Source of the DNA: Sacculina carcini
Lineage: Eukaryota; Arthropoda; Thecostraca; Sacculinidae
Length of the DNA stretch: 64,000 bases
NCBI GenBank assembly: GCA_916048095.2
Contig: OU696585.1
Coordinates: forward strand, 186,001-250,000
Direction of reading: 5' to 3'
Shown here: positions 24,600-35,640 of the stretch, piece by piece
Layout: each line of letters starts with the position of its first letter
How positions within the stretch are numbered: the first letter of the stretch is position 1
The notes under the pieces: model-generated
What the model was told of the DNA's origin: nothing
Database searches by the model: none
Seen by the model: the letters and a program-made list of their open reading frames with translations, nothing else
Program-made: the position numbers and the translations under genes

Positions 24600-27500
24600 C
24601 CTAAGTGTTACCTAAGTGTTACCTAAGTGTGCCATAAGTGTTACCTAAGTGTGCCCTAAGTGTTACCTAAAGGTGCCCTAAGTGTTACCTAAGTGTGCCC
24701 TAAGTGTTACCTAAGTGTGCCCTAAGTGTTACCTAAAGGTGCCCTAAGTGTTACCTAAGTGTGCCCTAAGTGTTACCTAAGTGTGGCCTAAGTGTTACCT
24801 AAGTGTAGCCTAAGTGTTACCTAAGTGTTACCTAAGTGTTACCTAAGTGTGCCCTAAGTGTTACCTAAGTGTGCCCTAAGTATTACCCAAGTGTACCCTA
24901 AGTGTGCCCTAAGTGTTACCTAAGTGTGCCCTAAGTGTTACCTAAGTGTTACCTAAGTGTGCCAAAAGTGTTACCTAAGTGTGCCCTAAGTGTTACCTAA
25001 GTGTGCCCTAAGTGTTACCTAAGTGTGCCCTAAGTGTTACCTAAGTGTGCCCTAAGTGTGCCCTAAGTGTTACCTAAGTGTGCCCTAAGTTTTACCTAAG
25101 TGTTACCTAAGTGTGCCCTAAGTGTTACCTAAGTGTGCCCTAAGTGTTACCTAAGTGTGCCCTAAGTGTTACCTAAGTGTGCCCTAAGTGTTACCTAAGT
25201 GTGCCCTAAGTGTTACCTAAAGGTGCCCTAAGTGTTACCTAAGTGTGCCCTAAGTGTTACCTAAGTGTAGCCTAAGTGTTACCTAAGTGTTACCTAAGTG
25301 TTACCTAAGTGTTACCTAAGTGTGCCCTAACTGTTACCTAAGTGTGCCCTAAGTGTTACCTAAGTGTGCCCTAAGTGTTACCTAAGTGTGCCCTAAGTGT
25401 TACCTAAGTGTTTCCTAAGTGTGCCGTAAGTGTTACCTAAGTGTTTCCTAAGTGTGCCCTAAGTGTGCCCTAAGTGTTACCTAAGTGTGCCCTAAGTGTT
25501 ACCTAAGTGTTACCTAAGTGTGCCCTAAGTGTTACCTAAGTGTGCCCTAAGTGTTACCTAAGTGTTACCTAAGTGTGCCCTAAGTGTTACCTAAGTGTAG
25601 CCTAAGTGTTACCTAAGTGTTACCTAAGTGTTACCTAAGTGTTACCTAAGTGTGCCCTAACTGTTACCTAAGTGTGCCCTAAGTGTTACCTAAGTGTGCC
25701 CTAAGTGTTACCTAAGTGTGCCCTAAGTGTTACCTAAGTGTTTCCTAAGTGTGCCCTAAGTGTTACCTAAGTGTTACCTAAGTGTGCCCTAAGTGTGCCC
25801 TAAGTGTTACCTAAGTGTGCCCTAAGTGTTACCTAAGTGTGCCCTAAGTGTTACCTAAGTGTGCCCTAAGTGTTACCTAAGTGTGCCCTAAGTGTTACCT
25901 AAAGGTGCCCTAAGTGTTACCTAAGTGTGCCCTAAGTGTTACCTAAGTGTGCCCTAAGTGTTACCTAAAGGTGCCCTAAGTGTTACCTAAGTGTGCCCTA
26001 AGTGTTACCTAAGTGTAGCCTAAGTGTTACCTAAGTGTAGCCTAAGTGTTACCTAAGTGTTACCTAAGTGTTACCTAAGTGTGCCCTAAGTGTTACCTAA
26101 GTGTGCCCTAAGTGTTACCTAAGTGTGCCCTAAGTGTTACCTAAGTGTGCCCTAAGTATTACCCAAGTGTACCCTAAGTGTGCCCTAAGTGTTACCTAAG
26201 TGTGCCCTAAGTGTTACCTAAGTGTTACCTAAGTGTGCCAAAAGTGTTACCTAAGTGTGCCCTAAGTGTTACCTAAGTGTGCCCTAAGTGTTACCTAAGT
26301 GTGCCCTAAGTGTTACCCAAGTGTACCCTAAGTGTGCCCTAAGTGTTACCTAAGTGTGCCCTAAGTGTTACCTAAGTGTTACCTAAGTGTGCCCTAAGTG
26401 TTACCTAAGTGTGCCCTAAGTGTTACCTAAGTGTGCCCTAAGTGTTACCTAAGTGTGCCCTAAGTGTTACCTAAAGGTGCCCTAAGTGTTACCTAAGTGT
26501 GCCCTAAGTGTTACCTAAGTGTAGCCTAAGTGTTACCTAAGTGTTACCTAAGTGTTACCTAAGTGTTACCTAAGTGTGCCCTAACTGTTACCTAAGTGGG
26601 CCCTAACTGTTACCTAAGTGTGCCCTAAGTGTTACCTAAGTGTGCCCTAAGTGTTACCTAAGTGTGCCCTAAGTGTTACCTAAGTGTTTCCTAAGTGTGC
26701 CCTAAGTGTTACCTAAGTGTTTCCTAAGTGTGCCCTAAGTGTGCCCTAAGTGTTACCTAAGTGTGCCCTAAGTGTTACCTAAGTGTTACCTAAGTGTGCC
26801 CTAAGTGTTACCTAAGTGTGCCCTAAGTGTTACCTAAGTGTTACCTAAGTGTGCCCTAAGTGTTACCTAAGTGTGACCTAAGTGTTACCTAAGTGTGCCC
26901 TAAGTGTTACCTAAGTGTGCCCTAAGTGTTACCTAAGTGTGCCCTAAGTGTTACCTAAGTGTAGCCTAAGTGTTACCCAAGTGTTATCTAAGTGTGCCCT
27001 AAGTGTTACCTAAGTGTGCCATAAGTGTTACCTAAGTGTGCCCTAAGTGTTACCTAAGTGTGCCCTAAGTGTTACCTAAGTGTTACCTAAGTGTGCCCTA
27101 AGTGTTACCTAAGTGTGCCCTAAGTGTTACCTAAGTGTGCCCTAAGTGTTACCTAAGTGTGCCCTAAGTGTTACCTAAGTGTGCCCTAAGTGTTACCTAA
27201 GTGTGCCCTAAGTGTTACCTAAGTGTAGCCTAAGTGTTACCCAAGTGTTATCTAAGTGTGCCCTAAGTGTTACCTAAGTGTGCCATAAGTGTTACCTAAG
27301 TGTGCCCTAAGTGTTACCTAAGTGTGCCCTAAGTGTTACCTAAGTGTGCCCTAACTGTTACCTAAGTGTTTCCTAAGTGTGCCCTAAGTGTGCCCTAAGT
27401 GTTACCTAAGTGTGCCCTAAGTGTTACCTAAGTGTGCCCTAAGTGTTACCTACGTGTGCCCTAAGTGTTACCTAAGTGTTACCTAAGTGTGCCCTAAGTG

Positions 27501-29670
27501 TTACCTAAGTGTGCCCTAAGTGTTACCTAAGTGTTACCTAAGTGTGCCCTAAGTGTTACCTAAGTGTGACATAAGTGTTACCTAAGTGTGCCCTAAGTGT
27601 TACCTAAGTGTGCCCTAAGTGTTACCTAAGTGTGCCCTAAGTGTTACCTAAGTGTGCCCGAAGTGTTACCTAAAGGTGCCCTAAGTGTTACCTAAGTGTG
27701 CCCTAAGTGTTACCTAAGTGTAGCCTAAGTGTTACCCAAGTGTTATCTAAGTGTGCCCTAAGTGTTACCTAAGTGTGCCATAAGTGTTACCTAAGTGTGC
27801 CCTAAGTGTTACCTAAGTGTGCCCTAAGTGTTACCTAAGTGTGCCCTAACTGTTACCTAAGTGTGCCCTAAGTGTTACCTAAGTGTGCCCTAAGTGTTAC
27901 CTAAGTGTTACCTAAGTGTGCCCTAAGTGTTACCTAAGTGTGCCCTAAGTGTTACCTAAGTGTGCCCTAAGTGTTACCTAAGTGTAGCCTAAGTGTTACC
28001 TAAGTCTTACCTAAGTGTTACCTAAGTGTTACCTAAGTGTTACCTAAGTGTGCCCTAAGTGTTACCTAAGTGTGCCCTAAGTGTTACCTAAGTGTTACCT
28101 AAGTGTGCCCTAAGTGTTACCTAAGTGTGCCCTAAGTGTGCCCTAACTGTTACCTAAGTGTGCCCTAACTGTTACCTAAGTGTGCCCTAAGTGTTACCTA
28201 AGTGTACCCTAAGTGTTACCTAAGTGTGCCATAAGTGTTACCTAAGTGTGCCCCAAGTGTTACCTAAGTGTGCCCTAAGTGTTACCTAAGTGTGCCCTAA
28301 CTGTTACCTAAGTGTGCCCTAAGTGTTACCTAAGTGTGCCCTAAGTGTTACCTAAGTGTTACCTAAGTGTGCCCTAAGTGTTACCTAAGTGTGCCCTAAG
28401 TGTTACCTAAGTGTGCCCTAAGTGTTACCTAAGTGTGCCCTAAGTGTTACCTAAAGGTGCCCTAAGTGTTACCTAAGTGTGCCCTAAGTGTTACCTAAGT
28501 GTAGCCTAAGTGTTACCTAAGTGTTACCTAAGTGTTACCTAAGTGTTACCTAAGTGTTACCTAAGTGTGCCCTAACTGTTACCTAAGTGTGCCCTAAGTG
28601 TTACCTAAGTGTGCCCTAAGTGTTACCTAAGTGTGCCCCAAGTGTGCCCTAAGTGTTACCTAAGTGTGCCCTAAGTGTTACCCAAGTGTACCCTAAGTGT
28701 GCCCTAAGTGTTACCTAAGTGTGCCCTAAGTGTTACCTAAGTGTGACATAAGTGTTACCTAAGTGTGCCCTAAGTGTTACCTAAGTGTGCCCTAAGTGTT
28801 ACCTAAGTGTGCCCTAAGTGTTACCTAAGTGTGCCCTAAGTGTTACCTAAGTGTGCCCTAAGTGTTACCTAAGTGTGCCCTAAGTGTTACCTAATTGTGC
28901 CCTAAGTGTTACCTAAGTGTGCCCTAAGTGTTACCTAAAGGTGCTCTAAGTGTTACCTAAGTGTGCCCTAAGTGTTACCTAAGTGTAGCCTAAGTGTTAC
29001 CTAAGTGTGCCATAAGTGTTACCTAAGTGTGCCCTAAGTGTTACCTAAGTGTGCCCTAAGTGTTACCTAAGTGTGCCCTAAGTGTTACCCAAGTGTACCC
29101 TAAGTGTGCCCTAAGTGTTACCTAAGTGTGCCCTAAGTGTTACCTAAGTGTTACCTAAGTGTGCCCTAAGTGTTACCTAAGTGTGCCCTAAGTGTTACCT
29201 AAGTGTGCCCTAAGTGTTACCTAAGTGTGCCCTAAGTGTTACCTAAGTGTGCCCTAAGTGTTACCTAAAGGTGCCCTAAGTGTTACCTAAGTGTGCCCTA
29301 AGTGTTACCTAAGTGTAGCCTAAGTGTTACCTAAGTGTTACCTAAGTGTTACCTAAGTGTTACCTAAGTGTGCCCTAACTGTTACCTAAGTGTGCCCTAA
29401 GTGTGCCCTAAGTGTTACCTAAGTGTGCCCTAAGTGTTACCTAAGTGTGCCCTAAGTGTTACCTAAGTGTGCCCTAAGTGTTACCTAAAGGTGCCCTAAG
29501 TGTTACCTAAGTGTGCCCTAAGTGTTACCTAAGTGTGCCCTAAGTGTTACCTAAAGGTGCCCTAAGTGTTACCTAAGTGTGCCCTAAGTGTTACCTAAGT
29601 GTAGCCTAAGTGTTACCTAAGTGTAGCCTAAGTGTTACCTAAGTGTTACCTAAGTGTTACCTAAGTGTGC
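24600..29670 (+). repeat. About 5-kb segment, left member of a 6-kb-offset duplication
   Basis: This block matches 30,590-35,630 at an offset of 5,984 bp, falling to 5,962 bp after one lost dimer. Markers are G (24,631 and 30,615), AAGTATT (24,880 and 30,864; 26,156 and 32,140), TGCCAAAAGTG (26,237 and 32,221), U (26,598 and 32,582), C-J-K (26,962 and 32,946; 27,226 and 33,210; then 27,721 and 33,683), P (27,659 and 33,621), N (28,004 and 33,966), Q (28,639 and 34,601) and S (28,893 and 34,855). It joins the end of the 18.9-kb block to the 11.1-kb block, so this composite already existed when the 6-kb copying took place. Confidence 0.87.
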
Positions 29671-30350
29671 CCTAAGTGTTACCTAAGTGTGCCCTAAGTG
29701 TTACCCAAGTGTGCCCTAAGTGTGCCCTAAGTGTTACCTAAGTGTGCCCTAAGTGTTACCTAAGTGTTACCTAAGTGTGCCATAAGTGTTACCTAAGTGT
29801 GCCCTAAGTGTTACCTAAGTGTGCCCTAAGTGTTACCTAAGTGTGCCCTAAGTGTTACCCAAGTGTACCCTAAGTGTGCCCTAAGTGTTACCTAAGTGTG
29901 CCCTAAGTGTTACCTAAGTGTTACCTAAGTGTGCCCTAAGTGTTACCTAAGTGTGCCCTAAGTGTTACCTAAGTGTGCCCTAAGTGTTACCTAAGTGTGC
30001 CCTAAGTGTTACCTAAGTGTGCCCTAAGTGTTACCTAAAGGTGCCCTAAGTGTTACCTAAGTGTGCCCTAAGTGTTACCTAAGTGTAGCCTAAGTGTTAC
30101 CTAAGTGTTACCTAAGTGTTACCTAAGTGTTACCTAAGTGTGCCCTAACTGTTACCTAAGTGTGCCCTAAGTGTTACCTAAGTGTGCCCTAAGTGTTACC
30201 TAAGTGTGCCCTAAGTGTTACCTAAGTGTTTCCTAAGTGTGCCGTAAGTGTTACCTAAGTGTTTCCTAAGTGTGCCCTAAGTGTGCCCTAAGTGTTACCT
30301 AAGTGTGCCCTAAGTGTTACCTAAGTGTTACCTAAGTGTGCCCTAAGTGT
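26310..30350 (+). repeat. 4-kb segment, right member of the 11.1-kb-offset duplication
   Basis: This is the counterpart of 15,220-19,240, with the same barcode order. Between D (28,744) and S (28,893) it has one more A-B dimer than the left copy (149 bp against 127 bp), which shifts the offset from 11,088 to 11,110 bp. The same 149-bp spacing is seen at 34,706-34,855 and 36,532-36,681, so the shorter version near 17.7 kb is the odd one out and probably lost a dimer. Where domain-1 and domain-2 copies carry TAACC after N, this copy and the one near 34,050 carry A, which groups those two together. Confidence 0.86.
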
Positions 30351-30589
30351 TACCTAAAGGTGCCCTAAGTGTTACCTAAGTGTGCCCTAAGTGTTACCTA
30401 AGTGTAGCCTAAGTGTTACCTAAGTGTTACCTAAGTGTTACCTAAGTGTTACCTAAGTGTGCCCTAACTGTTACCTAAGTGTGCCCTAAGTGTTACCTAA
30501 GTGTGCCCTAAGTGTTACCTAAGTGTGCCCTAAGTGTGCCGTAAGTGTTACCTAAGTGTTTCCTAAGTGTGCCCTAAGTGTGCCCTAAG

Positions 30590-33500
30590 TGTTACCTAAG
30601 TGTTACCTAAGTGTGCCATAAGTGTTACCTAAGTGTGCCCTAAGTGTTACCTAAAGGTGCCCTAAGTGTTACCTAAGTGTGCCCTAAGTGTTACCTAAGT
30701 GTGCCCTAAGTGTTACCTAAAGGTGCCCTAAGTGTTACCTAAGTGTGCCCTAAGTGTTACCTAAGTGTAGCCTAAGTGTTACCTAAGTGTAGCCTAAGTG
30801 TTACCTAAGTGTTACCTAAGTGTTACCTAAGTGTGCCCTAAGTGTTACCTAAGTGTGCCCTAAGTATTACCCAAGTGTACCCTAAGTGTGCCCTAAGTGT
30901 TACCTAAGTGTGCCCTAAGTGTTACCTAAGTGTTACCTAAGTGTGCCAAAAGTGTTACCTAAGTGTGCCCTAAGTGTTACCTAAGTGTGCCCTAAGTGTT
31001 ACCTAAGTGTGCCCTAAGTGTTACCCAAGTGTACCCTAAGTGTGCCCTAAGTGTTACCTAAGTGTGCCCTAAGTTTTACCTAAGTGTTACCTAAGTGTGC
31101 CCTAAGTGTTACCTAAGTGTGCCCTAAGTGTTACCTAAGTGTGCCCTAAGTGTTACCTAAGTGTGCCCTAAGTGTTACCTAAGTGTGCCCTAAGTGTTAC
31201 CTAAAGGTGCCCTAAGTGTTACCTAAGTGTGCCCTAAGTGTTACCTAAGTGTAGCCTAAGTGTTACCTAAGTGTTACCTAAGTGTTACCTAAGTGTTACC
31301 TAAGTGTGCCCTAACTGTTACCTAAGTGTGCCCTAAGTGTTACCTAAGTGTGCCCTAAGTGTTACCTAAGTGTGCCCTAAGTGTTACCTAAGTGTTTCCT
31401 AAGTGTGCCGTAAGTGTTACCTAAGTGTTTCCTAAGTGTGCCCTAAGTGTGCCCTAAGTGTTACCTAAGTGTGCCCTAAGTGTTACCTAAGTGTTACCTA
31501 AGTGTGCCCTAAGTGTTACCTAAGTGTGCCCTAAGTGTTACCTAAGTGTTACCTAAGTGTGCCCTAAGTGTTACCTAAGTGTAGCCTAAGTGTTACCTAA
31601 GTGTTACCTAAGTGTTACCTAAGTGTTACCTAAGTGTGCCCTAACTGTTACCTAAGTGTGCCCTAAGTGTTACCTAAGTGTGCCCTAAGTGTTACCTAAG
31701 TGTGCCCTAAGTGTTACCTAAGTGTTTCCTAAGTGTGCCCTAAGTGTTACCTAAGTGTTACCTAAGTGTGCCCTAAGTGTGCCCTAAGTGTTACCTAAGT
31801 GTGCCCTAAGTGTTACCTAAGTGTGCCCTAAGTGTTACCTAAGTGTGCCCTAAGTGTTACCTAAGTGTGCCCTAAGTGTTACCTAAAGGTGCCCTAAGTG
31901 TTACCTAAGTGTGCCCTAAGTGTTACCTAAGTGTGCCCTAAGTGTTACCTAAAGGTGCCCTAAGTGTTACCTAAGTGTGCCCTAAGTGTTACCTAAGTGT
32001 AGCCTAAGTGTTACCTAAGTGTAGCCTAAGTGTTACCTAAGTGTTACCTAAGTGTTACCTAAGTGTGCCCTAAGTGTTACCTAAGTGTGCCCTAAGTGTT
32101 ACCTAAGTGTGCCCTAAGTGTTACCTAAGTGTGCCCTAAGTATTACCCAAGTGTACCCTAAGTGTGCCCTAAGTGTTACCTAAGTGTGCCCTAAGTGTTA
32201 CCTAAGTGTTACCTAAGTGTGCCAAAAGTGTTACCTAAGTGTGCCCTAAGTGTTACCTAAGTGTGCCCTAAGTGTTACCTAAGTGTGCCCTAAGTGTTAC
32301 CCAAGTGTACCCTAAGTGTGCCCTAAGTGTTACCTAAGTGTGCCCTAAGTGTTACCTAAGTGTTACCTAAGTGTGCCCTAAGTGTTACCTAAGTGTGCCC
32401 TAAGTGTTACCTAAGTGTGCCCTAAGTGTTACCTAAGTGTGCCCTAAGTGTTACCTAAAGGTGCCCTAAGTGTTACCTAAGTGTGCCCTAAGTGTTACCT
32501 AAGTGTAGCCTAAGTGTTACCTAAGTGTTACCTAAGTGTTACCTAAGTGTTACCTAAGTGTGCCCTAACTGTTACCTAAGTGGGCCCTAACTGTTACCTA
32601 AGTGTGCCCTAAGTGTTACCTAAGTGTGCCCTAAGTGTTACCTAAGTGTGCCCTAAGTGTTACCTAAGTGTTTCCTAAGTGTGCCCTAAGTGTTACCTAA
32701 GTGTTTCCTAAGTGTGCCCTAAGTGTGCCCTAAGTGTTACCTAAGTGTGCCCTAAGTGTTACCTAAGTGTTACCTAAGTGTGCCCTAAGTGTTACCTAAG
32801 TGTGCCCTAAGTGTTACCTAAGTGTTACCTAAGTGTGCCCTAAGTGTTACCTAAGTGTGACATAAGTGTTACCTAAGTGTGCCCTAAGTGTTACCTAAGT
32901 GTGCCCTAAGTGTTACCTAAGTGTGCCCTAAGTGTTACCTAAGTGTAGCCTAAGTGTTACCCAAGTGTTATCTAAGTGTGCCCTAAGTGTTACCTAAGTG
33001 TGCCATAAGTGTTACCTAAGTGTGCCCTAAGTGTTACCTAAGTGTGCCCTAAGTGTTACCTAAGTGTTACCTAAGTGTGCCCTAAGTGTTACCTAAGTGT
33101 GCCCTAAGTGTTACCTAAGTGTGCCCTAAGTGTTACCTAAGTGTGCCCTAAGTGTTACCTAAGTGTGCCCTAAGTGTTACCTAAGTGTGCCCTAAGTGTT
33201 ACCTAAGTGTAGCCTAAGTGTTACCCAAGTGTTATCTAAGTGTGCCCTAAGTGTTACCTAAGTGTGCCATAAGTGTTACCTAAGTGTGCCCTAAGTGTTA
33301 CCTAAGTGTGCCCTAAGTGTTACCTAAGTGTGCCCTAACTGTTACCTAAGTGTTTCCTAAGTGTGCCCTAAGTGTGCCCTAAGTGTTACCTAAGTGTGCC
33401 CTAAGTGTTACCTACGTGTGCCCTAAGTGTTACCTAAGTGTTACCTAAGTGTGCCCTAAGTGTTACCTAAGTGTGCCCTAAGTGTTACCTAAGTGTTACC

Positions 33501-35630
33501 TAAGTGTGCCCTAAGTGTTACCTAAGTGTGACATAAGTGTTACCTAAGTGTGCCCTAAGTGTTACCTAAGTGTGCCCTAAGTGTTACCTAAGTGTGCCCT
33601 AAGTGTTACCTAAGTGTGCCCGAAGTGTTACCTAAAGGTGCCCTAAGTGTTACCTAAGTGTGCCCTAAGTGTTACCTAAGTGTAGCCTAAGTGTTACCCA
33701 AGTGTTATCTAAGTGTGCCCTAAGTGTTACCTAAGTGTGCCATAAGTGTTACCTAAGTGTGCCCTAAGTGTTACCTAAGTGTGCCCTAAGTGTTACCTAA
33801 GTGTGCCCTAACTGTTACCTAAGTGTGCCCTAAGTGTTACCTAAGTGTGCCCTAAGTGTTACCTAAGTGTTACCTAAGTGTGCCCTAAGTGTTACCTAAG
33901 TGTGCCCTAAGTGTTACCTAAGTGTGCCCTAAGTGTTACCTAAGTGTAGCCTAAGTGTTACCTAAGTCTTACCTAAGTGTTACCTAAGTGTTACCTAAGT
34001 GTTACCTAAGTGTGCCCTAAGTGTTACCTAAGTGTGCCCTAAGTGTTACCTAAGTGTTACCTAAGTGTGCCCTAAGTGTTACCTAAGTGTGCCCTAAGTG
34101 TGCCCTAACTGTTACCTAAGTGTGCCCTAACTGTTACCTAAGTGTGCCCTAAGTGTTACCTAAGTGTACCCTAAGTGTTACCTAAGTGTGCCATAAGTGT
34201 TACCTAAGTGTGCCCCAAGTGTTACCTAAGTGTGCCCTAAGTGTTACCTAAGTGTGCCCTAACTGTTACCTAAGTGTGCCCTAAGTGTTACCTAAGTGTG
34301 CCCTAAGTGTTACCTAAGTGTTACCTAAGTGTGCCCTAAGTGTTACCTAAGTGTGCCCTAAGTGTTACCTAAGTGTGCCCTAAGTGTTACCTAAGTGTGC
34401 CCTAAGTGTTACCTAAAGGTGCCCTAAGTGTTACCTAAGTGTGCCCTAAGTGTTACCTAAGTGTAGCCTAAGTGTTACCTAAGTGTTACCTAAGTGTTAC
34501 CTAAGTGTTACCTAAGTGTTACCTAAGTGTGCCCTAACTGTTACCTAAGTGGGCCCTAACTGTTACCTAAGTGTGCCCTAAGTGTTACCTAAGTGTGCCC
34601 CAAGTGTGCCCTAAGTGTTACCTAAGTGTGCCCTAAGTGTTACCCAAGTGTACCCTAAGTGTGCCCTAAGTGTTACCTAAGTGTGCCCTAAGTGTTACCT
34701 AAGTGTGACATAAGTGTTACCTAAGTGTGCCCTAAGTGTTACCTAAGTGTGCCCTAAGTGTTACCTAAGTGTGCCCTAAGTGTTACCTAAGTGTGCCCTA
34801 AGTGTTACCTAAGTGTGCCCTAAGTGTTACCTAAGTGTGCCCTAAGTGTTACCTAATTGTGCCCTAAGTGTTACCTAAGTGTGCCCTAAGTGTTACCTAA
34901 AGGTGCCCTAAGTGTTACCTAAGTGTGCCCTAAGTGTTACCTAAGTGTAGCCTAAGTGTTACCTAAGTGTGCCATAAGTGTTACCTAAGTGTGCCCTAAG
35001 TGTTACCTAAGTGTGCCCTAAGTGTTACCTAAGTGTGCCCTAAGTGTTACCCAAGTGTACCCTAAGTGTGCCCTAAGTGTTACCTAAGTGTGCCCTAAGT
35101 GTTACCTAAGTGTTACCTAAGTGTGCCCTAAGTGTTACCTAAGTGTGCCCTAAGTGTTACCTAAGTGTGCCCTAAGTGTTACCTAAGTGTGCCCTAAGTG
35201 TTACCTAAGTGTGCCCTAAGTGTTACCTAAAGGTGCCCTAAGTGTTACCTAAGTGTGCCCTAAGTGTTACCTAAGTGTAGCCTAAGTGTTACCTAAGTGT
35301 TACCTAAGTGTTACCTAAGTGTTACCTAAGTGTGCCCTAACTGTTACCTAAGTGTGCCCTAAGTGTGCCCTAAGTGTTACCTAAGTGTGCCCTAAGTGTT
35401 ACCTAAGTGTGCCCTAAGTGTTACCTAAGTGTGCCCTAAGTGTTACCTAAAGGTGCCCTAAGTGTTACCTAAGTGTGCCCTAAGTGTTACCTAAGTGTGC
35501 CCTAAGTGTTACCTAAAGGTGCCCTAAGTGTTACCTAAGTGTGCCCTAAGTGTTACCTAAGTGTAGCCTAAGTGTTACCTAAGTGTAGCCTAAGTGTTAC
35601 CTAAGTGTTACCTAAGTGTTACCTAAGTGT
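30590..35630 (+). repeat. About 5-kb segment, right member of the 6-kb-offset duplication
   Basis: This is the counterpart of 24,600-29,670. The lost dimer lies between 33,363 and 33,420: the left copy reads F-B-B-A-B-A-B-A before the ACGTG variant, while this one has a single A-B step fewer. The left edge, near 30,582-30,605, joins an R-A-F-B-B string (not the sequence that precedes 24,600) to the shared A-A-G. The right edge at 35,619-35,630 joins C-A-C-A-A-A to an H unit, where the left copy continues with B-A-B-J. Confidence 0.85.
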
Positions 35631-35640
35631 GCCCTAACTG
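35619..35640 (+). other. Chimeric junction between two array lineages
   Basis: Left of this point the units match 29,6xx (C-A-C-A-A-A at the end of the 6-kb-offset duplication). Right of it, from the H unit at 35,630, they match 16,754 onward. The A unit at the join fits both parents, so the exchange occurred within identical 11-bp units and left no foreign bases and no phase change. A comparable join lies near 30,582-30,605. Confidence 0.75.

Larger units (their letters stand above)
16754..26310 (+). repeat. About 9.5-kb segment, left member of an 18.9-kb-offset duplication
   Basis: This is the longest duplication seen. It begins at the H unit at 16,754 and matches 35,630 onward. The offset is 18,876 bp at N (16,916 and 35,792) and D (17,656 and 36,532). 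It is 18,898 bp from S (17,783 and 36,681) through R (19,131 and 38,029; 20,968 and 39,866; 23,861 and 42,759), J-K (22,565 and 41,463), the AAGTATT marker (23,318 and 42,216; 24,880 and 43,778) and TGCCAAAAGTG (24,961 and 43,859). Near 26,156 and 45,010 the offset drops to 18,854, because two dimers are missing on the right. Only these two dimer-scale length differences were found over more than 9 kb. Confidence 0.87.
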
